From Tissierella simiarum (GTDB taxonomy: Bacteria > Bacillota > Clostridia > Tissierellales > Tissierellaceae), in assembly GCF_018917865.1 (NCBI RefSeq), contig NZ_JAHLPM010000011.1, positions 62,001-126,000 of the forward strand: a stretch of DNA of 64,000 bases, read 5' to 3'. The notes beneath the pieces are model-generated. The model saw only the letters and a list, made by a program, of their open reading frames with translations, had not been told where the DNA came from and did no database searches. Within the stretch, counting starts at the first letter, position 1, and every line of letters begins with the position of its first letter. The translations under genes and the position numbers were made by a program. Shown here piece by piece: positions 1 to 8,529 of this stretch.

Positions 1-381
1 TTCTTCGTCTATAGGGTCGTTTAAGACTATATTATGAGGTATAGTTTTACCATTTTCGTCAACAAAGACAAAGGTAATAAAACCATCAGATAATATTTCT
101 TCAGAATTATTTTTAGTTATTTTTCCATATACCATAAAACTCGATTTACCTGCCTTAGCTATTCTAGATTCTAAATTTATAATATCTCCTTTATTACCGG
201 GTGTTTTAAAGGTTAATCCATGAACATTTACGCACACAATATTTTCTGGTTTTTCTGTGGCTTTAGCACCACATATAAAACATGACTCTATAAACCATTC
301 TGCCATTCTTCCTGCAAACAAAGTACCATGATGATTTAAATCTTCTGACTTTACTAATCTAGATACTTTTATTGTTTCCAA
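1..381 (-). CDS. Acyl-CoA thioesterase, hotdog fold (partial, C-terminus off window)
   Basis: Reading the reverse strand from a TTG at 381 gives an open frame of 127 codons running off the left edge. It begins METIKVSRLVKSEDLNHHG and continues TLFAGRMAEWFIES, the typical N-terminal signature of bacterial acyl-CoA thioesterases (4HBT/hotdog; the N-H-x-G-T-x-F-GG-like region). An AAAGGGGGAAA ribosome site lies 5' of the TTG, which is why I chose it. It would hydrolyse acyl-CoA thioesters in the cytosol. Substrate cannot be told. The product is missing its C-terminus here only because of the window boundary. Confidence 0.8.
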   Translation of the reverse strand, partial: METIKVSRLVKSEDLNHHGTLFAGRMAEWFIESCFICGAKATEKPENIVCVNVHGLTFKTPGNKGDIINLESRIAKAGKSSFMVYGKITKNNSEEILSDGFITFVFVDENGKTIPHNIVLNDPIDEE

Positions 382-447
382 TTAAATTTCCCCCTTTGCT
401 TTCATTGTCACAAATTCATTATAACAGTATATTAATTTAATACAATA

Positions 448-1815
448 CTAAACTCTTTTAGTTTCCCATACTCCTCTTTTATATTCTATAGATACAATTA
501 AAAATTCTACAACTTCGGCAGCTACATAGCTAAACCAAATGATGATTATAGGTAAATGAAATACTCTAGTTGAAAAGTAGAGAATAGGTACTTGGATTGC
601 CCAGCGAGATAATATACTAGCTATAAGAAAGGGGATATTATGACCTGAACCAGTAAAAACTGTACCCAATCCCATTGAAATTCCAGCTAGAATTAGAGCC
701 GGAGTCAATACCCTAACCATAGTGTTGCCTATTAAAATAACATCTGGATCATTTATGAAAATTTTCATAATTTGTTCAGGAAAAATTATAGCAAAGAGTG
801 TGAGTACGCCCATCATTATTACATTAATAAGAGAAGAAAATCTGGCTGTTTCTTTGGCTCTATCTATATCATTGGCACCTAAAGCTTGACCAACGATAGT
901 ACTAGCTCCCATGTTTATACCCATTAAAGGCATAAAGGCAAAGTTGAATATTCTTCCACCAATACCCATAGCTGCTACTACATTGGTTCCATATAAGGAA
1001 ATAAATTTTAATGTAACTACACTCGATAAGTTTCTCATCAACATTTCTATCCCTGTGGGCAGTCCAATTGTTAGCAGTTTTTTATCTATCTCCCAATCAA
1101 GTTGGAACAATCCTTTTATAGTTATTTTCAATTTTTCATTTCCTTTTAATAGCACATAAAATCCTAGTATAAAAGATATAACTATAGAGATTACAGTAGC
1201 TAAAGCAGCACCAAATACGCCCATATTTAATCCTGGGATATTAGTACCAGGTATTTTATCAAACATGAATATTGGATCTAGTATTATATTAGCAACAGAA
1301 GAAATTATCATAATTTTCATAGGAGTTTTAGCATCACCTAAACATCTCAGTGCGGTGTTTACTGAATATGATGAAAACATAATAGGTAGAAAAAACATTC
1401 TAATGTATCCGTAGTCTAAAGCTGCCTTTAAAACTTCAGGATCATCAGTAAAGAAATTTAACAAAGGTTTTAATAAAACAGAAAAGATAATAGCAGTAAT
1501 AACGGCAACCAATCCTTTAAAGGCTAGAGTTTGCTCAACAATTTTCCTTGATCTATCTACATCGTTTTTTCCATAGCTCTGGGTTATCAAAGAAATAGAA
1601 CTTGTGCCAATAACATCGTTAAGAATATTAACTAGCCAGAAAACTGTAGAAAATATTGTAACACCAGCTACTGCTGAAGAAGATATTCTACCGACCCAGA
1701 TCATGTCTACCATATCATAAACAGCTTGCAAAACAAATCCCAACATAGTCGGTATAGACATTTTAAGTAAATTTTTTTTAAAATTGCCTGTTAATAATTC
1801 ATTGTTATGATCCAT
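448..1815 (-). CDS. MATE family efflux transporter
   Basis: A 455-residue polytopic membrane protein of normal MATE length with the usual N-terminal stretch (KMSIPTMLGFVLQAVYDMVD) and two similar six-helix halves. MATE proteins export cationic drugs or metabolites using Na+ or H+ gradients. The ATG follows an AAAGGAGGA ribosome site. The gene is monocistronic and divergent from nhaC; a 10-bp dyad sits upstream in the promoter region (1857-1878). Which substrate it exports is unknown; no dedicated regulator is adjacent. Confidence 0.9.
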   Translation of the reverse strand: MDHNNELLTGNFKKNLLKMSIPTMLGFVLQAVYDMVDMIWVGRISSSAVAGVTIFSTVFWLVNILNDVIGTSSISLITQSYGKNDVDRSRKIVEQTLAFKGLVAVITAIIFSVLLKPLLNFFTDDPEVLKAALDYGYIRMFFLPIMFSSYSVNTALRCLGDAKTPMKIMIISSVANIILDPIFMFDKIPGTNIPGLNMGVFGAALATVISIVISFILGFYVLLKGNEKLKITIKGLFQLDWEIDKKLLTIGLPTGIEMLMRNLSSVVTLKFISLYGTNVVAAMGIGGRIFNFAFMPLMGINMGASTIVGQALGANDIDRAKETARFSSLINVIMMGVLTLFAIIFPEQIMKIFINDPDVILIGNTMVRVLTPALILAGISMGLGTVFTGSGHNIPFLIASILSRWAIQVPILYFSTRVFHLPIIIIWFSYVAAEVVEFLIVSIEYKRGVWETKRV

Positions 1816-1856
1816 ATAAAATCCAATTCCTCCTTTGAATTAATTAGATTTTCTAA

Positions 1857-1878
1857 ATTAATATATAGATATATTAAT
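1857..1878. promoter_or_regulatory. AT-rich perfect dyad upstream of the MATE gene
   Basis: ATTAATATAT-AG-ATATATTAAT: 10-bp arms around a 2-bp centre, 42 bp upstream of the MATE start codon. Size and symmetry suit a dimeric repressor operator, but AT-rich palindromes arise easily in DNA of this composition, so this is tentative. Confidence 0.35.
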
Positions 1879-2003
1879 CTATTTTTAGCAATATATCAAT
1901 GAATATAATGAATATGACAAAAAAGTTGTAAAATATTATCATTTGCAAATAATCAAAATTATTAGTAAAATATAAAATATATATAAAATTCAAAAAATGA
2001 TAT

Positions 2004-2041
2004 AAAAGTAATCTCATAAAAAATATTTTAAGATTACTTTT
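2004..2041. repeat. 11-bp inverted repeat upstream of nhaC
   Basis: AAAAGTAATCT (2004-2014) and AGATTACTTTT (2031-2041) are perfect inverted arms around a 16-nt loop. No T-run follows on the + strand beyond the arm itself. It could be an operator or a weak terminator in the MATE-nhaC divergent region. Confidence 0.4.
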
Positions 2042-2078
2042 AGTAGGGATAAGTTAATATCCTATTTTAATGCATTTG

Positions 2079-2094
2079 GTGAAAAGGTTTTCAC
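2079..2094. promoter_or_regulatory. Short dyad just upstream of the nhaC ribosome site
   Basis: GTGAAAA-GG-TTTTCAC, 7-bp arms, lies about 10 bp before the AAGGAGGGAG ribosome site of the antiporter gene. Together with the 2004-2041 inverted repeat it is the only structure seen in the roughly 300-bp divergent gap besides the MATE dyad. Possible operator. Confidence 0.3.
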
Positions 2095-2117
2095 ACATAA
2101 TCTAAGGAGGGAGTTAT

Positions 2118-3527
2118 ATGAACTTTAAAGAAGAGAAACGACAGCCCTATCTGTATGAGGCACTTTTATCTTTTGGATTTTTAATTGCCATAATGGCAGC
2201 TAGTATTTCTATTTATGGTGCAGATCCACACATTCCAATGTTAGTAGGAACGATGTTTGCGGCAGTTATTGCTATGAAAATTGGCTATAGTTGGGATGAA
2301 ATCCAAAAATCCATGTTTGATGGCATTTATCAAGCTTTACAAGCAATCATTATTCTTGCGATTATAGGTGTGCTAATTGGTACATGGATTTTAGCTGGTG
2401 TTGTACCAAGTATGATTTATTATGGTTTGGGCATATTACGGCCTAGTATATTTTTAGTAGCTACAGTTATAATTTGCTCAATTACATCTTTAGCCACAGG
2501 TACTAGTTGGGGTACAGCAGGAACTATTGGTATAGCTCTTATGGGAATTGCCAAAGGTCTAGGAGTTCCAGCACCTATAGCTGCTGGAGCCATAATATCA
2601 GGAGCTTATTTTGGTGATAAGTTATCGCCTTTATCTGATACAACAAATTTAGCACCAGCAGTTGCTGGAACAGATGTTTTTACTCATATAAAATTCATGC
2701 TTCCAAATACAATAATAACTTACGGAATTACATTAGTCCTATTCTTATTTATTGGTTTTAGATTTAAAGGGGTGGCTGCCGATTTATCTTCTATTGAAGC
2801 AATAAGAGATGGAATAGCTTCATCTTTTAGAGTTTCTCCATTATTACTGATACCACCTTTAGCCGTTATTATTTCTATAGCTTTTAAAGTTCCAGCAATA
2901 CCTGGAATAGCTATTGGTATTCTATTAGGTGCTATTGAGGCTATGATTTTTCAAGGAGCTACTTTGGGTCATTTGTTAGAAGCAAGTTATAATGGTTTTA
3001 TAAGTCAGACAGGATTAGAAATGATAGATGAACTTCTAACAGCAGGTGGACTAACTAGAATGATGCCTTCCATATCTCTAACTATAATTGCTATGATGTT
3101 TGGAGGCATTATGGAAAAAACAGGTCAATTAGAAGTAATAGTGAATACTATATTAAAGAAAGTTAAAAGTGCGACAGGTCTTATTACAACAACTATATTA
3201 ACCTGTATATTTAGTAATATGACTATGCCAGAGCAATATATTTCTATAGTAGTTCCAGGCAGAATGTATGCTTCTGCCTATAAGGAACAAGGACTTCATC
3301 CAAGAACCTTATCAAATGCTTTGGAGTCTTCAGGGACTTTAACATCAGCGTTGATACCGTGGAATACTTGTGGTGCCTTTATGAAAGGTATTTTAGGCGT
3401 ATCAGCTTTACAATATGGAAAGTGGGCATTTTTTAATTATCTCACTCCTATAGTTGTTATACTATTAAGTTTTATAGGTCTTACCGTATCTAAACTAGAT
3501 AAGGAAAATACAGTTGAAATATCATAA
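2118..3527 (+). CDS. nhaC: NhaC family Na+/H+ antiporter
   Basis: 469 residues with many hydrophobic helices. Motifs such as SLATGTSWGTAGTIGIAL, GAYFGDKLSPLSDTTNLA and the late SALIPWNTCGAFM are characteristic of NhaC antiporters, which exchange Na+ (sometimes with malate/lactate coupling) for H+ across the plasma membrane. The start follows AAGGAGGGAG. A strong intrinsic terminator follows directly, so the gene is its own unit. It fits an organism using sodium or facing alkaline or saline stress. Ion specificity is inferred from family only. Confidence 0.92.
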   Translation: MNFKEEKRQPYLYEALLSFGFLIAIMAASISIYGADPHIPMLVGTMFAAVIAMKIGYSWDEIQKSMFDGIYQALQAIIILAIIGVLIGTWILAGVVPSMIYYGLGILRPSIFLVATVIICSITSLATGTSWGTAGTIGIALMGIAKGLGVPAPIAAGAIISGAYFGDKLSPLSDTTNLAPAVAGTDVFTHIKFMLPNTIITYGITLVLFLFIGFRFKGVAADLSSIEAIRDGIASSFRVSPLLLIPPLAVIISIAFKVPAIPGIAIGILLGAIEAMIFQGATLGHLLEASYNGFISQTGLEMIDELLTAGGLTRMMPSISLTIIAMMFGGIMEKTGQLEVIVNTILKKVKSATGLITTTILTCIFSNMTMPEQYISIVVPGRMYASAYKEQGLHPRTLSNALESSGTLTSALIPWNTCGAFMKGILGVSALQYGKWAFFNYLTPIVVILLSFIGLTVSKLDKENTVEIS

Positions 3528-3530
3528 CAA

Positions 3531-3570
3531 AAAATCCTCTTATAAAACTTTATAAGAGGATTTTTTATTT
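3531..3570 (+). terminator. Rho-independent terminator of nhaC
   Basis: AAAATCCTCTTATAAA pairs with TTATAAGAGGATTTT, followed by a T-rich tail. It begins a few bases after the nhaC stop. Confidence 0.9.
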
Positions 3571-3629
3571 CGTATTTATATTTATAGTGGTATAGTAATA
3601 GATATAGATAAAAAAAGGGAGGTATTTAA

Positions 3630-4427
3630 ATGAAAATATTTATAAGTGCTGACATAGAAGGTGTTACTGGTGTAACTCATTGGGATGAAACTGAGAAGAA
3701 TGAAAGCGATTATAGAGATTTTGCTCATCAAATGACTCTAGAAGTTAAGGCTGCTTGTGAAGGTGCGATTAATGCAGGGGTTAATGAAATCTGGATAAAA
3801 GATGCTCATGATAGTGGTCGAAATATTGACCATAACTTGCTTCCCAAAAATACTAAATTAGTTAGAGGATGGAGTGGTGGCTTATATTCTATGGTTCAAG
3901 AATTAGATTCTTCTTTTGATGCTTTATTATATGTTGGATACCATTCAGCAGCAGGAACCAATACTAATCCACTGTCTCACACTATGAATACCACTTTAGA
4001 TTACATAAAATTAAATGGAAGATATGCAAGTGAATTTTTAATTCATTCATATATTGCAGCGTATTTAGGAGTTCCAGTAGTATTTCTGTGTGGAGATTTG
4101 GGACTATGTAATGAAGTTAAGAACATAAACGAAAACATAGTAACTATCCCCGTAAAAGAAGGTATAGGAAATTCAACAATAAGTATTCACCCGCAATTAT
4201 CTTTAGAGTTGATAAAAAATGGAGTAGAAGAAAGTTTAAGTAAAAAACTATCAGAATGTAAACTTGAATTACCGGAAATCTTTGAATTAGAGATAAAGTA
4301 TAATGAACATGCTAATGCTCTTAGAAAGTCAAACTATCCAGGAGCAGAATTAATAGATTCAAAAGTAGTTAAGTTTACTCATAATGATTATATGGAAGTA
4401 GTTAGAGCTATGAAGTTTTTATTATAA
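3630..4427 (+). CDS. dppA: M55 family D-aminopeptidase (DppA-like)
   Basis: 265 residues starting MKIFISADIEGVTGV, the S-x-D-x-EG metal-binding signature of M55 peptidases, followed by KDAHDSG and GYHSAAG, all typical of DppA. The family forms zinc-dependent decameric enzymes that release D-amino acids from peptides such as D-Ala-D-Ala, often linked to use of cell-wall peptides. It has its own GGGAGG ribosome site. There is no dipeptide permease beside it, unlike the B. subtilis dpp operon. Confidence 0.9.
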   Translation: MKIFISADIEGVTGVTHWDETEKNESDYRDFAHQMTLEVKAACEGAINAGVNEIWIKDAHDSGRNIDHNLLPKNTKLVRGWSGGLYSMVQELDSSFDALLYVGYHSAAGTNTNPLSHTMNTTLDYIKLNGRYASEFLIHSYIAAYLGVPVVFLCGDLGLCNEVKNINENIVTIPVKEGIGNSTISIHPQLSLELIKNGVEESLSKKLSECKLELPEIFELEIKYNEHANALRKSNYPGAELIDSKVVKFTHNDYMEVVRAMKFLL

Positions 4428-4738
4428 TCCTGTGTAGTAGTGTAAGTATATTATATCTATGGCTAGAATTAACAGTTAATGCAAACGAGGCAGTAAGAAA
4501 TAGATTTTTTAGCCCAGTATATTTAATACAATATGATTTATATTTTTAAAGGAGTGGCAACAAGGATTTCTGTCTTTGTTGCCAAGCTTATGGTGCTAGT
4601 AATTATAAAAATTAAAAAGAATTACAGAATAAAATTTGCAAGTATCTAGATTAATTTAAAATAGACAATGTTATTGTCTGGAATTAATATCCAGTTATCG
4701 ATTTTAAAATAAGGGTATAGGTTACTAGAGGTGATTAT
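4428..4738. other. 311-bp intergenic region with two hairpins, no gene seen
   Basis: GGCAACAA (4556-4563) pairs with TTGTTGCC (4576-4583) around a 12-nt loop, and AGACAAT (4663-4669) pairs with ATTGTCT (4673-4679) around a 3-nt loop. Both precede the MTA-salvage cluster and could belong to a structured 5' leader. I could not match them to a SAM, purine or preQ1 riboswitch core. A GTG-initiated 31-codon frame begins inside the first hairpin but has no properly spaced ribosome site. Confidence 0.45.
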
Positions 4739-5077
4739 ATGGGAGGATTAAAAGCTTTATTTCACATAGATGAAATAGAAAAGTGGGATTTATTGCTAGC
4801 TAATGTAAAAAATTTGTTAGAGTCTACTGACGATCAAGCCATAATAGAAGTTGTCGCCAATTCAAAAGGGGTCTTAGGTCTTAAAAAAGATTTCAAACTA
4901 GACTATATTATAGAGAAACAATATAATAGGGGAGTAAGGTTTGTAGTATGCAATAATTCATTAAAAAATATTGGAATATCAAAAGACGAAATACTGCCTA
5001 TAGTAGAAATAATAGAAGCAGGAGTGAAAGAAATAATTGAGAAACAACAAGAAGGTTATGGATACATTAAGCCTTAA
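4739..5077 (+). CDS. DsrE/DsrF-like small protein
   Basis: 112 residues. The pattern ALFHIDEIEKWDLLLANVKN followed by AIIEVVANSKGVLGL and VRFVVCNNSLKNIGI is that of DsrE-like proteins, which in sulfur oxidisers relay sulfur on cysteines and elsewhere have unknown roles. One cysteine (in VVCNNSL) sits at the family's usual thiol position. The ATG follows AGAGGTGAT. It is first of a closely spaced run with the DUF1893 gene and the ECF S component and precedes methylthio salvage genes, so a sulfur-handling role is possible but inferred. Confidence 0.75.
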   Translation: MGGLKALFHIDEIEKWDLLLANVKNLLESTDDQAIIEVVANSKGVLGLKKDFKLDYIIEKQYNRGVRFVVCNNSLKNIGISKDEILPIVEIIEAGVKEIIEKQQEGYGYIKP

Positions 5078-5098
5078 TTTATAATAGGAGTTGATATA

Positions 5099-5521
5099 TT
5101 GGAGGATATTTGTATAGCGAGAGAAATACTAGAGAAGGAAGATTTGGCTTTAGTTGTAGTTAGAGAAGGAGAAGTAATATATAAGAGTAAGGATAAGGGA
5201 ATAAAGCCAATGTACATAATGGCTGTGGAAATGAAGGACAAGGGTAAAGGAGCATCTATTGCCGATAAGGTAGTAGGAAAGGGAGCTGCTCTTTTATGTA
5301 AATATATTGGAATAGTAAATGTCTATGGTAAACTTATATCTGAGGGGGGAATAAAGGTTTTAGAGGAAAGTAAAATTCCTTTTATAAGTGACAAAACTTG
5401 TTCTTATATAAAAAATAAGGATAAAACAGATCTTTGTCCTATTGAAAAGATGGCTATTAATCTAGATGATCCTAATTTGTTTTTAGAAAGGCTTGCAGAT
5501 TTTTTTAAATCTATTAAGTAA
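5099..5521 (+). CDS. DUF1893 family protein
   Basis: 140 residues starting at TTG behind AGGAGTTGATA. The sequence (LALVVVREGEVIYKSKDKGIKPM, then GASIADKVVGKGAALLC and KIPFISDKTC) matches my memory of DUF1893, a small Clostridia and archaea family of unknown function with conserved cysteines. In many clostridia it sits next to DsrE-like and transport genes, as here. The gap to the preceding gene is 21 bp and to the next 21 bp, so co-transcription is likely. No enzyme activity is proposed. Confidence 0.75.
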   Translation: MEDICIAREILEKEDLALVVVREGEVIYKSKDKGIKPMYIMAVEMKDKGKGASIADKVVGKGAALLCKYIGIVNVYGKLISEGGIKVLEESKIPFISDKTCSYIKNKDKTDLCPIEKMAINLDDPNLFLERLADFFKSIK

Positions 5522-5542
5522 GATATTAAAGGGGGAAAATTA

Positions 5543-6070
5543 ATGGTAGAAAGAAATAATACAAAAAAACTAGTTATTGCAGGAGTACTTTTAGCTATGG
5601 GAATACTAATTCCTATGATATTTCATACCTTAGGAATAGCAGGAACCATATTTTTACCAATGCATATTCCAGTACTAATAGGAGGATTTTTGCTACCGCC
5701 ATATTTAGCTTTACTTTTAGGACTTATAACACCTTTATTAAATAGTTTTTTAACAGGAATGCCGCCTTTATTTCCAATGGCAATTATTATGACTTTTGAA
5801 TTAGCATTTTATGGATTAATAGCTTCATTAATGTATAGAAAATTTCACTTACCTTCATTATTATCACTAATAATTTCTATGATAGTAGGAAGAGTTGTTG
5901 CTGGAATAGTTGTTTTTATTTTGGTTTCTTTTTTAGGGATAGAAATGAATCCTATAATGTTTGTAAAGGGAGGAATCCTAACTGGCTTTCCTGGAATTGT
6001 TATTCAGCTAATATTAATACCATCTTTAATTTATGGAATAGTAAGATATACTACGATAAACTTTGATTAG
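5543..6070 (+). CDS. ECF transporter S component (substrate-binding membrane subunit)
   Basis: 175 residues, about six transmembrane helices, with a basic N-terminus (NTKKLVIAGVLLAMGILIP) and the MHIPVLIGGFLLPP region typical of ECF S components. Such proteins bind a vitamin or metabolite and dock onto a shared energy-coupling module (EcfA, EcfA', EcfT), none of which is in this window. Placement directly before an MTA deaminase, MtnA and a phosphorylase suggests a purine or methylthio-nucleoside substrate; that is inference from context. Confidence 0.85.
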   Translation: MVERNNTKKLVIAGVLLAMGILIPMIFHTLGIAGTIFLPMHIPVLIGGFLLPPYLALLLGLITPLLNSFLTGMPPLFPMAIIMTFELAFYGLIASLMYRKFHLPSLLSLIISMIVGRVVAGIVVFILVSFLGIEMNPIMFVKGGILTGFPGIVIQLILIPSLIYGIVRYTTINFD

Positions 6071-6092
6071 GCGATTTATATCGCCTTTTTCT
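6069..6092 (+). terminator. Small intrinsic terminator or attenuator between the ECF S gene and mtaD
   Basis: AGGCGAT-ttat-ATCGCCT followed by TTTTT; the first arm overlaps the TAG stop of the transporter gene. A possible new -10 (TATACT) lies downstream at about 6117-6122, so mtaD may have its own promoter. Confidence 0.7.
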
Positions 6093-6153
6093 ATACTAAA
6101 AAATAAGGTTATTATGATATACTAATAATAGAATATTTTATAGGAGGAATATT

Positions 6154-7443
6154 ATGAATTTACTAATAAAAAATGTAACTTTAGTTCCAATGGATAAAAA
6201 GAATGATATTTTAGAAAACACTAATATATATATCTTAAATAATAAAATAGAACATATAGGGTATTTAAGAGGAGATTTAAAGGTAGATAGAATAATAGAC
6301 GGCAAAGGCATGGTAGCGATGCCTGGTTTAATAAATTCCCATACTCATATAGGTATGTCTTTACTTAGAAATTTTGCTGATGATTTACCCCTTCATGAAT
6401 GGTTAACACAAAAAATATGGCCTATAGAAGCTAAACTAACGGAAGAAGACGTATATTGGGGATCATTACTTAGTATGGTAGAAATGATCCAATCTGGAAC
6501 TACAGCATTTTGTGATATGTATTTTTTTATGGATCAAGTAGGAAAGGGATTAGAGGAAGCTGGAATTAGGGGAGTTTTAACAAGAGGGTTAATTGAAGAA
6601 GAAGGAAAAAGTATTATTAAATTAAATGAAACTAGGGAACTTTATAGAAATTGGAATGGAAAAGGAAATGGAAGGATTAAAGTAATGGTTGCACCTCATG
6701 CACCATATACATGTAGTCCCGATTTTATAATGAAAAGCTGTGCTTTAGCTAAAGAGCTAAATACTGGAATCCACATTCATCTGTCTGAAACTAAAAGGGA
6801 AGTTGAAGATAGCTTCAAACAACATGGAAAATCTCCGATTAAACATGTATATGATTTAGGTGTATTTGAAATTCCCACTATTGCAGCTCACTGTGTACAT
6901 GTAGATGATAATGATATTGAGATATTGAAGGAAAACAATGTAAGTGTTGTTAATAACCCTGGAAGTAATTTAAAACTTGCTAGTGGGTTTGCACCTGTAG
7001 ATAAGATGATTAAAAAGGGAGTTAATGTAGCATTAGGAACTGATGGATCTTCTAGTAATAACAATTTGAATATGTTTGAAGAAATAAATTTAGCAGCCAT
7101 AGTAAATAAAGCAGTAAATATGGATGCAGTATCTATTCCTGCAAAAACAGCAGTAGAAATGGCTACCATAAATGGTGCTAAAGCTTTACTTTGGAGTGAA
7201 GAAATAGGATCTATTGAAGTAGGTAAAAAAGCAGATTTAATATTAATCGACATAGATAAGCCTCATTTATATCCGCATCACAACATTATTTCTTCCTTGG
7301 CATATTCTGTACAAGGCTCTGATGTAGATACGGTTATAGTAGATGGTAAAATAATAATGGAGAATAGAGAAATTAAAACTCTAGATGTAGAAAAGATAAA
7401 ATATAATGTAGGAAAGGTGGCTAAAAATTTAATAAATAGATAG
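6154..7443 (+). CDS. mtaD: 5-methylthioadenosine/S-adenosylhomocysteine deaminase
   Basis: 429-residue amidohydrolase. Metal ligands are visible: [13 protein letters not shown] (HxH near the N-terminus), [18 protein letters not shown] and [12 protein letters not shown]. The E-C or D-x-Y-F pattern after GTTAFCDMY and overall length fit the MtaD/SAH deaminase group, cytosolic zinc enzymes turning MTA to methylthioinosine and SAH to S-inosylhomocysteine. It has an AGGAGG ribosome site and is followed 11 bp later by mtnA. Other aminohydrolases such as SsnA-like proteins are similar, but the mtnA-mtnP neighbours support this call. Confidence 0.88.
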   Translation: MNLLIKNVTLVPMDKKNDILENTNIYILNNKIEHIGYLRGDLKVDRIIDGKGMVAMPGLINSHTHIGMSLLRNFADDLPLHEWLTQKIWPIEAKLTEEDVYWGSLLSMVEMIQSGTTAFCDMYFFMDQVGKGLEEAGIRGVLTRGLIEEEGKSIIKLNETRELYRNWNGKGNGRIKVMVAPHAPYTCSPDFIMKSCALAKELNTGIHIHLSETKREVEDSFKQHGKSPIKHVYDLGVFEIPTIAAHCVHVDDNDIEILKENNVSVVNNPGSNLKLASGFAPVDKMIKKGVNVALGTDGSSSNNNLNMFEEINLAAIVNKAVNMDAVSIPAKTAVEMATINGAKALLWSEEIGSIEVGKKADLILIDIDKPHLYPHHNIISSLAYSVQGSDVDTVIVDGKIIMENREIKTLDVEKIKYNVGKVAKNLINR

Positions 7444-7454
7444 GGGGAAGTTTG

Positions 7455-8489
7455 GTGAAGATTAAAACTTTAGAGTTTATAGATGAAAAGTTATATTTAA
7501 TAGACCAAAGGAAACTACCCGAGAAAGTAGAAATATTCTTATGTGAAACTTATAAAGATGTAGATTTTGCTATAAAAGATATGGTGGTAAGAGGAGCACC
7601 AGCTATAGGGGTTAGTGGAGTCTATGGTGTAGTATTAGGGGCTAAGGAATTTAAACATTTAGATAAAGAAACTTTTTTAGATAAAATGGAAGTAGTTTTA
7701 AATATACTAAATAAATCTAGACCTACGGCTGTTAATCTAATGTGGGGTATTACTAAGATGAAAGAACTTATAGAAAAAAATAAGGAAAAATCTACAGAAG
7801 AAATATATGTTTTGCTAAAAGAAGAAGGCGACAGAATCAAGGAAGAGGATATTGATATAAATAGAAAAATGGCAAGGTATGGAAATACCTTAGTACCAGA
7901 AGAGGCTATTATTCTTACACATTGTAATGCAGGAGCTTTAGCTACTGTTGATTATGGTACCGCTTTAGGAGTTATTAGAGAAGCACATTATTCAAATAAA
8001 AATATATTTGTATATGCTGATGAAACAAGACCAAGACTTCAAGGCGGTAAATTAACTAGTTGGGAATTGTTGCAAGAGGGCATACCTTCAAAGGTTATCT
8101 CAGATAGTGCAGCAGCAACTTTAATAAGAGATAAAAAGATAGACCTAATATTAGTAGGTGCTGATAGGATAGCCACTAATGGAGATACAGCTAATAAGAT
8201 TGGGACTTTTATGCTTTCAGTCGTTGCAAAAACTTATAATGTGCCTTTTTATATAGTAGCTCCTACTTCTACCATTGATTTTAATATTGAAACTGGAAAA
8301 GATATTGTAATAGAAGAAAGAAATTCAGAAGAAATTACATATATAGAAGGCATAAGAGTAATGCCTGAAGGAGTTCAAGTATATAATCCTGCTTTTGATG
8401 TAACTCCTGAGGAAAATATTACAGCCATTATTACAGAAAAAGGCATTATTAGGCCACCTTTTAAAGAGAATATATTAAAGTTAAAATAA
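7455..8489 (+). CDS. mtnA: S-methyl-5-thioribose-1-phosphate isomerase
   Basis: About 344 residues. The VRGAPAIGVSGVYGVVLG, RPTAVNLMWG, THCNAGALATVDYGTALG and VYADETRPRLQGG blocks are the hallmark of MtnA within the eIF2B-like fold; the Cys of HCNAG and Asp of GADRIATNGD are the catalytic pair of the family. It converts methylthioribose-1-P to methylthioribulose-1-P. I prefer the GTG at 7455 (8 nt after GGGGG) over the TTG at 7452. No MtnBCDE genes or class II aldolase follow, so the fate of the product is not encoded here. Confidence 0.93.
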   Translation: MKIKTLEFIDEKLYLIDQRKLPEKVEIFLCETYKDVDFAIKDMVVRGAPAIGVSGVYGVVLGAKEFKHLDKETFLDKMEVVLNILNKSRPTAVNLMWGITKMKELIEKNKEKSTEEIYVLLKEEGDRIKEEDIDINRKMARYGNTLVPEEAIILTHCNAGALATVDYGTALGVIREAHYSNKNIFVYADETRPRLQGGKLTSWELLQEGIPSKVISDSAAATLIRDKKIDLILVGADRIATNGDTANKIGTFMLSVVAKTYNVPFYIVAPTSTIDFNIETGKDIVIEERNSEEITYIEGIRVMPEGVQVYNPAFDVTPEENITAIITEKGIIRPPFKENILKLK

Positions 8490-8529
8490 AAAAGTATGAT
8501 TGATATCTTATTTATAAAGGGGGATAAAT

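Noticed and set aside
911-1159. 82-codon plus-strand frame
   Set aside because: Antisense shadow of the MATE gene; the minus frame has clear transporter features. The same reason excludes the opposite-strand frames over mtaD, mtnA, the kinase, thrC, rsgA and others.
4555-4650. Short GTG-started frame (about 31 codons) beginning in the 4556 hairpin
   Set aside because: The only purine-rich site abuts the start codon, and the peptide has no family resemblance.
4428-4738. Possible SAM, purine or preQ1 riboswitch ahead of the MTA cluster
   Set aside because: I found two hairpins but none of the conserved core sequences of those classes; left as structured intergenic DNA.
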